DNA of 10,941 bases from an uncultured Eubacteriales bacterium (GCA_948938605.1 CARAIG010000075.1:1-10941); one strand, 5' to 3'. Positions 1-7,632 are shown, counted from the first letter of the stretch. Notes: generated by a model from the letters alone, not told the origin. Translations and numbers: made by a program.

Positions 1-110
1 ATGATATTTTGCATAGTTTTGTTAATTGCTATTTTAACACAATACAACAAAAGCGACAAGCGGAAAAATGTAATTATACGCAAAAAAAGCGGTTGCTTAT
101 TTGCAAATCA

Positions 111-139
111 TTGCAAAAGTTTTTAGTATGTGCTAAAAT
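111..139 (+). promoter_or_regulatory. serS promoter, sigma-A-like with extended -10
   Basis: A TTGCAA box (111-116) is separated by exactly 17 bases from TAAAAT (134-139), and a TG one base before the -10 box makes it an extended -10. The predicted transcript starts near 146, giving a leader of about 85 bases before the serS start. No T-box specifier stem or T-box consensus is visible in that leader. Confidence 0.6.
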
Positions 140-160
140 ATGCAAAGAAATATGTACAAG

Positions 161-191
161 TATTCATTGATGTATGAATATGTGTTCATAT
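161..191 (+). promoter_or_regulatory. Overlapping inverted repeats in the serS leader
   Basis: TATTCAT (161-167) and ATGAATA (174-180) form a perfect 7-base inverted repeat with a 6-base loop. A second pair, ATATG (178-182) and CATAT (187-191), shares bases with its right arm, so the two hairpins exclude each other. Both are A/T pairs for the most part and therefore weak. They could be an operator, an RNA element or chance. Confidence 0.25.
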
Positions 192-231
192 CTTAAATTA
201 TGTAAATCAAATGGGGGTTGTAACAAGAGTT

Positions 232-1515
232 ATGATTGACGTTAACTTAATTAGACAAAACGCGCAAGCGGTACGTGAAAGATACTTAAAGCGCGGAAAG
301 GACATAGACTTTACCGACTTTTTAAAGTTGGACGAACAACGCAAAACGTTAATTGCCGAAGTTGAAGCAATGAAAGCGGAGCGCAACAAGGTATCCGCCG
401 AAGTACCTAAGCTTAAAAAGGCAGGAAAGGACGTTTCCGCTACCATTGCCGAAATGAAAGCATTGGGCGACAAAATTGCCGAAGTGGACACACAGCTTAA
501 CGCCGCAAACGACAAAATACGCGACTTTTTGCTTAGGCTTCCTAACCTTCCCGACGACGATTTACTTGCCGGCGGAAAGGAAAACAACAAGCCTATTAAG
601 ACATTCGGAGTTAAACCGCAATTTGACTTTAAACCCAAAGACCACGTAGAACTTGCTAAAAGCCTTGGACTAATCGACTACGAACGGGGCGCAAAGCTTG
701 CGGGTAACGGAAGCTGGATATATACAGGTATGGGAGCAAGGTTGGAATGGGCATTGCTTAACTACTTTATAGACAGCCACATTGCCAAGGGCTACACCTT
801 TATGTTACCGCCCTATATGCTTAGTTACGAATGCGGGTTGACCGCGGGACAGTTCCCCAAGTTCGAAGACGACGTTTACCAAATTGCCAACGGCGAAGGA
901 CGCAAATTTATGTTGCCTACTGCCGAAACCGCATTAGTCAACCTTTACCGCGACGAAATTTTAAACGAAAGCGAATTGCCCAAAAAGTTTTTCGGATACT
1001 CCGCTTGTTTCCGTCGTGAAGCGGGCAGTTACCGCGCAGAAGAACGCGGAATGATACGCGGACACCAATTTAACAAAGTGGAATTGTTCCAATACACCAC
1101 CGCAGACAAAAGCGACGAAGCGTTTGAGGAAATGGTCAATATGGCTTGCGGGCTTGTGGAAGGGTTGGGGTTGCACTATCAACTTTCAAAACTTGCCGCA
1201 GGGGATTGCAGTGACAGTATGGCTCGCACATACGACATCGAAATTTACATTCCGTCGATGAACATCTACAAGGAAGTAAGTTCGGCATCCAACGCACGCG
1301 ATTACCAAGCGCGCAGGGGCAATATGCGTTACCGCAAGGAAGCGGACAAAAAGTTGGAATTTATGCACACATTGAACGCAAGCGGACTTGCAACCAGCCG
1401 CGTGTTCCCGGCATTGCTTGAACAAAACCAAAACGCCGACGGTTCGGTTACTATCCCCGAAGTACTGCGCAAGTACATGGGCGGAATGGAAAAGTTGGTT
1501 CCCGTTAAAAAATAA
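232..1515 (+). CDS. serS: Seryl-tRNA synthetase
   Basis: Class II aminoacyl-tRNA synthetase that charges tRNA-Ser (and tRNA-Sec where present) with serine in the cytoplasm. The 427-residue product has the usual family length. Residues about 28-98 are the charged, heptad-like N-terminal arm that grips the tRNA. The catalytic part shows the TAE serine-binding motif at 230-232, motif 2 FRREAGS at 260-266, and motif 3 around 383-397 (SGLATSR). The C-terminus PEVLRKYMGG is typical. An in-frame ATG lies 21 bases upstream at 211, but family members begin MIDVNLIRQN-style, so 232 is preferred. Neither start has a textbook Shine-Dalgarno; AAGAG sits only two bases before 232. It has its own promoter and a strong terminator, so it is probably monocistronic. 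Confidence 0.97.
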   Translation: MIDVNLIRQNAQAVRERYLKRGKDIDFTDFLKLDEQRKTLIAEVEAMKAERNKVSAEVPKLKKAGKDVSATIAEMKALGDKIAEVDTQLNAANDKIRDFLLRLPNLPDDDLLAGGKENNKPIKTFGVKPQFDFKPKDHVELAKSLGLIDYERGAKLAGNGSWIYTGMGARLEWALLNYFIDSHIAKGYTFMLPPYMLSYECGLTAGQFPKFEDDVYQIANGEGRKFMLPTAETALVNLYRDEILNESELPKKFFGYSACFRREAGSYRAEERGMIRGHQFNKVELFQYTTADKSDEAFEEMVNMACGLVEGLGLHYQLSKLAAGDCSDSMARTYDIEIYIPSMNIYKEVSSASNARDYQARRGNMRYRKEADKKLEFMHTLNASGLATSRVFPALLEQNQNADGSVTIPEVLRKYMGGMEKLVPVKK

Positions 1516-1529
1516 CAAACAGCACACAT

Positions 1530-1558
1530 CAAGCCGACGCACAGTCGGCTTGTTTTTT
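1530..1558 (+). terminator. serS intrinsic terminator
   Basis: A perfect 9-base stem, CAAGCCGAC (1530-1538) with GTCGGCTTG (1544-1552), has a 5-base loop and is followed directly by six T residues. It lies 15 bases after the serS stop. Confidence 0.93.
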
Positions 1559-1585
1559 ATTGTGATACAAATGTATTTTAAACAG

Positions 1586-1614
1586 TTTACATCAAAACAA
1601 AAATAAAGTATAAT
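1586..1614 (+). promoter_or_regulatory. Acetyltransferase promoter, sigma-A-like
   Basis: TTTACA (1586-1591), a 17-base spacer, then a perfect TATAAT (1609-1614). Transcription should begin near 1621, about 24 bases before the start codon, leaving room for the ribosome site and little else. Confidence 0.75.
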
Positions 1615-1644
1615 GCCATTAATTTTGCAAGAGGTGTTTATTAT

Positions 1645-2256
1645 ATGACCGAACAAGAAAAAATGATTGCAGGTAAAATATACGATCCCGGCGACGACGA
1701 ACTTGCTACAATGCGTACGTACGCACACAAAATGTGCAACCGTTACAACAAGTTAGACGAAGACGACGAACAACGCAAAGAATTGCTGGAAATGCTTATT
1801 CCCGAAAATAACGGCGCATATTTGCAAGGCCCTATATTTTTCGACTACGGCGAATTTACGACATTCGGCAAAAACTGCTTTGCCAACTTCAACTTTACCG
1901 TACTCGACTGCGCGCCCGTCACAATTGGCGACAATGTGTTTTTCGGACCGAACGTAACAATCGCCACGCCCGTTCACCCGCTCCTTTCAAGCGAACGCAA
2001 TATGTACTTACGCAATGACGGCATTTTGACCGATCAAGAATATGCAAAACCTATTACTATCGAATCGAACTGTTGGATAGCCAGCAACGTTGTAATTTGC
2101 GGAGGAGTAACCATAGGACAAGGTTCGGTAATAGGAGCGGGTTCGGTGGTAACGCGGGATATTCCCGCAAATTCCCTTGCCGTAGGCAACCCTTGCAAGG
2201 TAATACGCAAATTGACGGAGCAAGACAGCGTTAAACTAAAAAAAGAATTGTGGTAA
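1645..2256 (+). CDS. Maltose/galactoside-type O-acetyltransferase (LacA/Maa family)
   Basis: Predicted to move an acetyl group from acetyl-CoA to a hydroxyl of a sugar; the acceptor cannot be read from sequence. The 203 residues match the family length. Residues 4-57 look like the Mac domain found at the N-terminus of maltose/galactoside acetyltransferases. The remainder is a left-handed beta-helix of hexapeptide repeats, clearest at 137-190. The likely catalytic histidine is H111 in TPVHPL, where the family has its conserved His. The C-terminal GNPCKVIRKL is the usual end of the helix. AGAGGTG ends eight bases before the ATG, a good ribosome site. The gene has its own promoter and terminator and no functional partner beside it. 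A serine or other small-molecule acetyltransferase is less likely, given the Mac domain. Confidence 0.92.
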   Translation: MTEQEKMIAGKIYDPGDDELATMRTYAHKMCNRYNKLDEDDEQRKELLEMLIPENNGAYLQGPIFFDYGEFTTFGKNCFANFNFTVLDCAPVTIGDNVFFGPNVTIATPVHPLLSSERNMYLRNDGILTDQEYAKPITIESNCWIASNVVICGGVTIGQGSVIGAGSVVTRDIPANSLAVGNPCKVIRKLTEQDSVKLKKELW

Positions 2257-2264
2257 CATTATAT

Positions 2265-2294
2265 AAGCGGGGACATTAAAGCCCCGCTTTTTTT
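2265..2294 (+). terminator. Acetyltransferase intrinsic terminator
   Basis: AAGCGGGG (2265-2272) pairs with CCCCGCTT (2282-2289) around a 9-base loop, and a run of seven T residues covers 2288-2294. It follows the stop codon by eight bases. Confidence 0.93.
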
Positions 2295-2324
2295 ATGCTT
2301 TGCACAACGGGCAAATATTGCGGA

Positions 2325-2353
2325 GCTGGGCTAATATCACGTTGCTGGGCTAA
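2325..2353 (+). repeat. Direct repeat of GCTGGGCTAA upstream of glnN
   Basis: GCTGGGCTAA occurs at 2325-2334 and again at 2344-2353, a period of 19 bases or just under two helical turns. It lies between the preceding terminator and the glnN start, where a promoter is expected but no good -35/-10 pair is visible. It may be a tandem activator site or a local duplication. Confidence 0.35.
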
Positions 2354-2368
2354 CCGTTTAACACTGCC

Positions 2369-2393
2369 ACAACTTGCAGCATATGCTAGTTGT
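2369..2393 (+). promoter_or_regulatory. Dyad directly abutting the glnN start codon
   Basis: ACAACT (2369-2374) and AGTTGT (2388-2393) are reverse complements. Between them lie three unpaired bases and the self-complementary AGCATATGCT (2378-2387). The structure ends at the base before the ATG, so it occupies the position of a ribosome site, and no Shine-Dalgarno is seen. It could be an operator or an RNA hairpin. Confidence 0.35.
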
Positions 2394-4445
2394 ATGAAAA
2401 AGCATATAACAAAAACCTTTGCGGAAAACGTTTTTAACTACGACAAGATGCGCAAATATTTGCCTAAAAAAACTTTTGAAGCAATTAAACTAGCGCACGA
2501 GCAAAACGTTATGCCGTCACAAAAGCACATAGACATTTATGCCAAGGCGTTAAAAAAATGGGCATTAAGCCGAGGCGTCAAACGATATACGCACTGGTTT
2601 CAACCGTTAAACGGATTAACGGCGGAAAAGCGCGACAGTTTGTTTTCGCGCAATAAGGAAGGGAAAGCAGTAGTCAAGTTTAGCAAAAAACAGTTACTGC
2701 TGGGCGAAAGCGACGCTTCGAGTTTGCCCAACGGCGGTATGCGCGAAACCTACGAAGCGCGCGGACTTACTAATTGGGACTTTACTGCGTTTGCTTTTAT
2801 TGTAGGCGACTGCCTGCGTATACCTACTACTTTTTGCGGGGCAAGCGGACAAACGTTAGACAAAAAAACTCCTCTGCTTAAAAGCAACCTTGCATTAAAC
2901 AAGCAAGCACTGCGTGTATTAAGCGCTATCGGTACTAATTGCAAATACGTAAAAAGCGTAGTCGGCGCCGAACAAGAATACTTTTTAATTGACAAGACGC
3001 TATTTGACAAACGCAAGGATTTAGTTTACACAGGACGTACGCTATTCGGCAGAATGGCACCCAAAGGGCAGGAATTCGAAGACCACTACTTCCGTCCGCC
3101 CGACGACAAAATAATACGCTTTATGCGCGAAGTCGACGTTGAGTTGTGGAAGCTGGGCGTAATTGTCAAAACCGAACACAATGAAGTTGCGCCTTGCCAA
3201 TACGAGCTTGTACCTTGCTATACCGACGTCAACACCGCCTGCGATCAAAACCAACTTGTAACGGAAACTTTAAACAACGTTGCAATTAAACGGGGGTTTG
3301 CGTGTTTACTGCACGAAAAACCTTTTGACAAAATAAACGGAAGCGGTAAACACAACAACTGGTCGCTTGTAACGGACTGCGACTGCAATCTGTTGGAAGC
3401 AGGCAACACTCCCGAACAAAATGCGCGTTATTTAATTATGCTTTCCGCCATTGTAAAAGCGGTAAGCGAATACGGCGATTTGCTTGTTTCGTCGATTGCT
3501 TCGGCAAATAACGATTTGCGCCTTGGCGGATACGAAGCGCCGCCCCGTATACTTACCGTATTTTTAGGCGAACCCTTGTTGCAAGCAGTAGACGGAATAA
3601 TAAAAGGAACTTGGCGGTTAGGCTATGACATACTGCCCGTAAACATTAACGAACAAGACCGAAACAGAACATCGCCTTTTGCTTACACGGGAAACAAATT
3701 CGAATTCCGTATGGTCGGTTCGTCAGCAACGATCGCCGATGTAAACGCAATTTTAAACACCGTTGTCGCCGAGAGTTTTAGACAATTTGCAGACAAACTG
3801 GAATGTTCGTCCGACATATGGAATACGGCAAAAGAAATTGTTACGGAAGCATTTGAAAGCGGTAAAAAAGTAATATACAACGGCAACGGTTACAGCAACG
3901 AATGGACAAACGAAGCTACCGCACGCGGACTTGAATCGAAGCAAACCTGCGACCTTTTTGACGTACTTACACAGGACAAAACAGTTGAGTTATTCGAACG
4001 TCACAACATACTGAGCAGACGCGAATTACAAGCGTTACGCGACGTCAAACTTAAACGTTACTGCGACACAGTAAATTTAGAAAGCGTTGTATCCTGCGAG
4101 ATATACGAAAGGCAAATTTCACCCGCCGTCGAAAACTATATTAGTGTGCTTACTCGACTGGCGATACGCAAACAAGGGCTTAAATTGACCTGTGAAGCGG
4201 AAAAAGAAAAAATCGAACGTATATCCAAACTGCAAAAACATTGCTTAGACACAGCAACTAAACTAAAAAAACTGCTTGTTCAAGGATACGGTTTATCTTT
4301 GTGCGAACGGGCAAATCTTTACGGCAACGACGTGCGCGAAACAATGTGCGCACTAAGAAAATACGTAAATTCACTCGAACAAGTTTGCCCTAAAAACAAG
4401 TGGCCGTTACCCACTTACGGACAATTGCTGTTCAATGAAAAATAA
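2394..4445 (+). CDS. glnN: Type III glutamine synthetase (GSIII)
   Basis: Makes glutamine from glutamate, ammonia and ATP; the main ammonia-assimilation step. The 683-residue length is normal for GSIII, roughly 1.5 times the size of GSI. Numbering from this ATG, the GSIII-specific stretch GESDASSLPNGG lies near 104-115. GAEQEYFLID at 191-200 and TEHNEVAPCQYE at 260-271 carry glutamates of the metal and substrate sites. NGSGKHNNWS at 315-324 is the GSIII form of the ATP/glutamate loop, and NRTSPFAYTGNKFEFR spans 424-439. The C-terminus (WPLPTYGQLLF) is the usual family end. The frame stays open upstream to 2295, but those 33 residues are Cys-rich, match nothing in the family and begin inside a terminator, so 2394 is preferred. 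No clear Shine-Dalgarno precedes it. No glnR-like or amt gene is beside it. Key motifs look intact. Confidence 0.96.
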   Translation: MKKHITKTFAENVFNYDKMRKYLPKKTFEAIKLAHEQNVMPSQKHIDIYAKALKKWALSRGVKRYTHWFQPLNGLTAEKRDSLFSRNKEGKAVVKFSKKQLLLGESDASSLPNGGMRETYEARGLTNWDFTAFAFIVGDCLRIPTTFCGASGQTLDKKTPLLKSNLALNKQALRVLSAIGTNCKYVKSVVGAEQEYFLIDKTLFDKRKDLVYTGRTLFGRMAPKGQEFEDHYFRPPDDKIIRFMREVDVELWKLGVIVKTEHNEVAPCQYELVPCYTDVNTACDQNQLVTETLNNVAIKRGFACLLHEKPFDKINGSGKHNNWSLVTDCDCNLLEAGNTPEQNARYLIMLSAIVKAVSEYGDLLVSSIASANNDLRLGGYEAPPRILTVFLGEPLLQAVDGIIKGTWRLGYDILPVNINEQDRNRTSPFAYTGNKFEFRMVGSSATIADVNAILNTVVAESFRQFADKLECSSDIWNTAKEIVTEAFESGKKVIYNGNGYSNEWTNEATARGLESKQTCDLFDVLTQDKTVELFERHNILSRRELQALRDVKLKRYCDTVNLESVVSCEIYERQISPAVENYISVLTRLAIRKQGLKLTCEAEKEKIERISKLQKHCLDTATKLKKLLVQGYGLSLCERANLYGNDVRETMCALRKYVNSLEQVCPKNKWPLPTYGQLLFNEK

Positions 4446-4466
4446 TGAGTTTATCGCATAAAAAAA

Positions 4467-4498
4467 GACTAACCTACATTTAGCGTTAGTCCTTTTTT
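4467..4498. terminator. Shared terminator between convergent glnN and acyltransferase
   Basis: GACTAAC (4467-4473) pairs with GTTAGTC (4485-4491). CTA/TAG inside the loop can lengthen the stem past one bulged C. Six or more A residues lie to the left and six T residues (4493-4498) to the right, so the hairpin can end transcripts from both strands. The only spacing between the two convergent genes is 62 bases. Confidence 0.88.
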
Positions 4499-4507
4499 AA
4501 ATTATTT

Positions 4508-5767
4508 TTAAAACCCTATTTTAAAAATTTCCTCGGTTGCAAGACGGGTTTTAGCAACGACGCCTTGTGCATTACGCGGAAAACAGTAGTAAAGCATTTC
4601 GTTGTTTCCTATGCAAATTACGTCCCCTATTTCGTACCAAAAATAGTCCGCATACAAGCTGTACGACAATTGCGCCGGTTGAACGTAATCGAGTTGACCG
4701 TTATCCGCTATTAAGCGGAAACCGCTGCTGTCGTGAGTTAAATGTCCTTGACCTATGTCGTACACCGCTTTGTAGCCTTTCATAACTATTACGTCCACGT
4801 CAATCTCCAACAAGTATTTGCCGTTTAAAATATCTTCCTTTACGCACTGCCGTTCCCATTTGTACCAATCGGGAATATGGTTAAATTTACTTTCGGCATT
4901 TTCGCATTGCAAAAAACCGTATTCGTCCAAACGGTAAGTCACACCGCAATTATTGCATACAAGTTTTGTTCCTTGCCCTAAGGTTGCACCTTCCGCCAAG
5001 CAATGCGGACATTTATATAAAACGCGTTCGAGTCCGTCGGCGCGGAAAGGTTCGTCCACTACTATGTTGTGTTCCTGTTGATAGCGGAAGTTATCAAATG
5101 TAAAACGGTCTTGCACTATTGCGTTTATTTCGTCTACCGACATATTGTTTATCTGTTCGGGCGAAAGCAAATATTCCGTTGTGGCAGAAACATCGACATT
5201 GCGAATTTGCAAACCGTTATACAGCGGATCGTGCAAAAACGCCCCTTGTGTTTTAATCATAACAACGGGTACGCCAAGAATTTTTATACATTTACCCAAA
5301 CCGTAAGGCAATGTAGTTGCCGTGCCGTCGAACGTGTAGCTTGCTTCGGGATATAACAGTATAGACGTTTTAAGCTCGTTCAAACAATGAGCCATATTAC
5401 GCACAAGCGCTATGTCAGTGACAAACTTATTGGTAGGAATACACCCCAGATTACGCATTAGCCAACGTTTACCTACAAAGCCGTCGGACGTCATAACTAT
5501 ATTGTAACGCCTTGGATAAAGAATTGTAGACACAATTTTTAAATCGATAAAACTGGAATGGTTCATTAAGTACAAACAAGGTTCGTTTTTACCCAACTTT
5601 TCCATACCTATTTTTGTGTGTTTAAAATGCGTTGCTTTTAATTCGCCTGCCGAAGCGATTTTCATTAAAGTTCGAAACAGCCAACTTGTACGTTTGGGAG
5701 TTATCGGTTTTTCCTTAGGCAGTTTTAATACTTTGCCGTAACTTAGTTTTTTAACTTTGATTTTCAA
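4508..5767 (-). CDS. PlsC-like lysophospholipid acyltransferase with C-terminal zinc ribbon
   Basis: Probably an acyl-CoA or acyl-ACP acyltransferase of the 1-acylglycerol-3-phosphate type, working at the inner face of the membrane. Numbered from the upstream TTG at 5776, the HX4D catalytic motif is NHSSFID (H73, D78) and the YPEAS segment at 142-146 fills the role of the EGxRS block. A four-Cys zinc ribbon follows (C256, C259, C274, C277). After it comes about 145 residues including HIPDWYKWER, which I recognise from similar clostridial proteins but whose function I do not know. No clear transmembrane helix is seen. Start: the frame opens at TTG 5776, but GGAG sits only one base before that. 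The TTG at 5767 is ten bases after GGAG and gives MKIKVKKLSYG, like family members, so it is preferred. The acylated substrate is unproven. Confidence 0.85.
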   Translation of the reverse strand: MKIKVKKLSYGKVLKLPKEKPITPKRTSWLFRTLMKIASAGELKATHFKHTKIGMEKLGKNEPCLYLMNHSSFIDLKIVSTILYPRRYNIVMTSDGFVGKRWLMRNLGCIPTNKFVTDIALVRNMAHCLNELKTSILLYPEASYTFDGTATTLPYGLGKCIKILGVPVVMIKTQGAFLHDPLYNGLQIRNVDVSATTEYLLSPEQINNMSVDEINAIVQDRFTFDNFRYQQEHNIVVDEPFRADGLERVLYKCPHCLAEGATLGQGTKLVCNNCGVTYRLDEYGFLQCENAESKFNHIPDWYKWERQCVKEDILNGKYLLEIDVDVIVMKGYKAVYDIGQGHLTHDSSGFRLIADNGQLDYVQPAQLSYSLYADYFWYEIGDVICIGNNEMLYYCFPRNAQGVVAKTRLATEEIFKIGF

Positions 5768-5797
5768 TTGAAACAAACTCCGAAAATTATTTTTTAC

Positions 5798-5826
5798 ATA
5801 ATACCATTATATTTACAAAAATTCAA
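5798..5826 (-). promoter_or_regulatory. Acyltransferase promoter
   Basis: Read on the minus strand: TTGAAT (5826-5821), a 17-base spacer, then TATTAT (5803-5798). An alternative TATAAT lies a few bases inside the spacer. The predicted start is near 5791, giving a short leader that carries GGAG at 5781-5778. Confidence 0.6.
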
Positions 5827-5858
5827 CCCTTAAAACAAACTTAAACGGTTTTTAGCGT

Positions 5859-5899
5859 AAAAAAAAACGTCAACAGATAATTTTGTATCGGTTGACGTT
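5859..5899 (-). terminator. MFS transporter intrinsic terminator
   Basis: Plus-strand AACGTCAAC (5866-5874) and GTTGACGTT (5891-5899) are a perfect 9-base inverted repeat. GATA/TATC inside extends the stem past one mismatch. On the minus strand it is followed by nine T residues (A run at 5859-5867). It begins about 25 bases past the transporter stop. Confidence 0.92.
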
Positions 5900-5923
5900 A
5901 AAGTTTACATTATTTATATTGTA

Positions 5924-7486
5924 TTATTCATTGGGTTTATCCGTCTGCTCATCGTTATGTTCGGACGGAGTTTGCATAGGTTCACCGTCTGCTTTAACGG
6001 AGTTTTCCTCGATATTTTGTACGCTAGCTTCGGCAACTGTTTCCTTAAATTCAGCAACGTCGGCGTGAAGTTCGGCAAGTTTTTGCTGACGGAATTTTTT
6101 GTTTTCCCTGTGGACAAAGTACGTGGGAATAAACGTAAGCAACGACACTATCGCCGAGAACAAAAACAGTTCGAACGGGTAAACGTGACTTACTATCTCT
6201 TTCCCGCTAGCGTCTGTGAACGGAAGCAAATAGCCTACGCCTTCGGGAATGGCAATATAGCCTTGACCGGGGGAAACGCCGAATTCCTTTACTACGGGAC
6301 CGAACCCCTTAATAATTGCAGGGCAAGCAAGACTTGCCACAATCATTGGCAACATTACGAAAATTATTATACGGATACCTTGGAAACAACCTGCCTTTTC
6401 GTCGGGAGTGTAATCGCGCGCGGTAGCGTTGAACAGTCCCGCCGTAAGCAAGGATGCGCTTTCAATCATTGTTCCGCCCAAAATAAACAGTATGTATATT
6501 GCCACCATATTGTTATTTACAAACTTGCATACGTAAGCAAGAATACCGCCCAATACGCCCATAACGGCTACGGGGTAAAACATTTTTTCCTTGCCGTACT
6601 TGTCCATTAGTTTACCGCCGACAATAGCCATAACCGCAGATAACAGTATAACGACAGCCAAAGGAATAACAAAGCCGTCCTTAAACCCCAAAGTATACTG
6701 CAATATCATAATCATATACGGTTGCCACATTTGCATTGCAAGCCCCGAAAACATCATACCGATTAGGCAGATGTAAATCATCTTGTGCTTTTTAATGCTT
6801 GACGGTTTAAATCCGTAAATTACTTCCGCCATATATTTGCCCGACTTATCGGGTTTGAGCCTTGGACTGTCCTTTAAAATAAACAACCCCACAACGCCTG
6901 CAACCGCCGTCATTGCACCGAGAATAATAAAGAACATTTCCCATTTGCCTTGATCGGTCATCCAACCGAAGCCCACAAAAATTACCATTAAAGCGGCAAC
7001 GGGCATTATGGATAAAATTATATCGACAAATCCGCGGTTGGTTATGTCGGTTACGTCGGTAACCCAAGAGGAAAAGGCGGCGTCGTTGGACATAGAGCCG
7101 AATACTGTCATTACGCAGTCCATAGTGACAAATATTATAACCATTTTAAGTACGTCGTCGGGTTCAACGTGTTCGTGACCGAACAATGCAAAACTTGCGG
7201 TAACAACGCCCCAAATTATATAACCCCAACAAACGAATACGCGACGTTTGCCTAATCTATCGGATAACACTCCGCCGAATATCGTTACAAGTGCAGCCAC
7301 TATTGCGCTGGCAATTACCGTTGCGCTTGTACCCCAAGGCTGGTCGGTAATGTTTTTTTGGATATATGTGGAAAAGTACATATTTTCCACCATCCAAGCA
7401 AGTTGTCCCATAAAACCGAACAGCACTATCGACGTCCAAATTTTAGCGCCGAGCTTATTTGTTTTTTTTACCACTACTTCTGCCAT
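5924..7486 (-). CDS. MFS transporter, GPH/sugar-symporter-like, 12 helices
   Basis: A 520-residue inner-membrane secondary transporter. Twelve hydrophobic segments can be placed, six on each side of a basic central loop at about 205-235. The MFS motif A between helices 2 and 3 is GGVLSDRLGKRR (71-82), and its second-half counterpart is GGKLMDKYGKEK (290-301). The general look (long helix 4-5 region, DEKAG-x-FQG-x-R near 362-372) resembles sugar:cation symporters of gut Firmicutes, but the substrate cannot be assigned and no sugar-catabolic gene lies beside it. The C-terminus carries about 60 hydrophilic, Glu/Asp-rich residues after helix 12, which is longer than usual. AGGAG (7497-7493) stands six bases before the ATG. 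It has its own promoter and terminator; a dyad over the -10 box suggests repression. Confidence 0.9.
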   Translation of the reverse strand: MAEVVVKKTNKLGAKIWTSIVLFGFMGQLAWMVENMYFSTYIQKNITDQPWGTSATVIASAIVAALVTIFGGVLSDRLGKRRVFVCWGYIIWGVVTASFALFGHEHVEPDDVLKMVIIFVTMDCVMTVFGSMSNDAAFSSWVTDVTDITNRGFVDIILSIMPVAALMVIFVGFGWMTDQGKWEMFFIILGAMTAVAGVVGLFILKDSPRLKPDKSGKYMAEVIYGFKPSSIKKHKMIYICLIGMMFSGLAMQMWQPYMIMILQYTLGFKDGFVIPLAVVILLSAVMAIVGGKLMDKYGKEKMFYPVAVMGVLGGILAYVCKFVNNNMVAIYILFILGGTMIESASLLTAGLFNATARDYTPDEKAGCFQGIRIIIFVMLPMIVASLACPAIIKGFGPVVKEFGVSPGQGYIAIPEGVGYLLPFTDASGKEIVSHVYPFELFLFSAIVSLLTFIPTYFVHRENKKFRQQKLAELHADVAEFKETVAEASVQNIEENSVKADGEPMQTPSEHNDEQTDKPNE

Positions 7487-7591
7487 AAATAACTCCTAGT
7501 AATAAAATTTAACAAAATAACAAGTTTACAATAGGGGACAAATTTAACCAAAGCATCCAGACAAATTGAAGCCGATTGAAATTGCTATATC

Positions 7592-7611
7592 GCTACAAAT
7601 ATTATTGTAGC
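7592..7611. promoter_or_regulatory. Putative operator over the MFS promoter -10 box
   Basis: GCTACAAATATTATTGTAGC is a perfect 7-base inverted repeat around six bases. It covers the -10 hexamer (7604-7609) and the expected start of transcription on the minus strand. This is the classic place for a repressor. The regulator is not identified; I do not recognise the half-site. Confidence 0.5.
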
Positions 7612-7632
7612 ACAAAATTAAATACAAAACAA
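7604..7632 (-). promoter_or_regulatory. MFS transporter promoter, extended -10
   Basis: Read on the minus strand: TTGTTT (7632-7627), 17 bases, TACAAT (7609-7604), with TGC just before the -10 box. The layout matches the serS promoter, which also has TGTGC before its -10 box. The leader to the start codon is about 110 bases. Confidence 0.6.

Noticed and set aside
1..126. Short open frame of 41 codons with a hydrophobic start and basic middle, possibly a small membrane protein or the end of an upstream gene.
   Set aside because: It begins at the window edge with no visible ribosome site, its end overlaps the serS -35 box, and the composition is that of A/T-rich intergenic DNA. It cannot be supported without upstream sequence.
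211..231. serS start at the upstream ATG (seven extra residues).
   Set aside because: Seryl-tRNA synthetases normally begin at the M-I-D-V/L-x-L-I-R position, which is the ATG at 232; no ribosome site supports 211.
140..231. T-box riboswitch upstream of serS.
   Set aside because: The conserved T-box sequence and the antiterminator/terminator pair are absent, and the leader is too short.
1186..1728. Open frame of 180 codons on the minus strand.
   Set aside because: It is antisense to serS, runs through the serS terminator and into the acetyltransferase, and its product has no recognisable features.
2295..2393. N-terminal extension of glnN by 33 residues from the ATG at 2295.
   Set aside because: That ATG lies directly after the T run of the preceding terminator, has no ribosome site, and the encoded Cys-rich stretch matches nothing expected at the start of GSIII.
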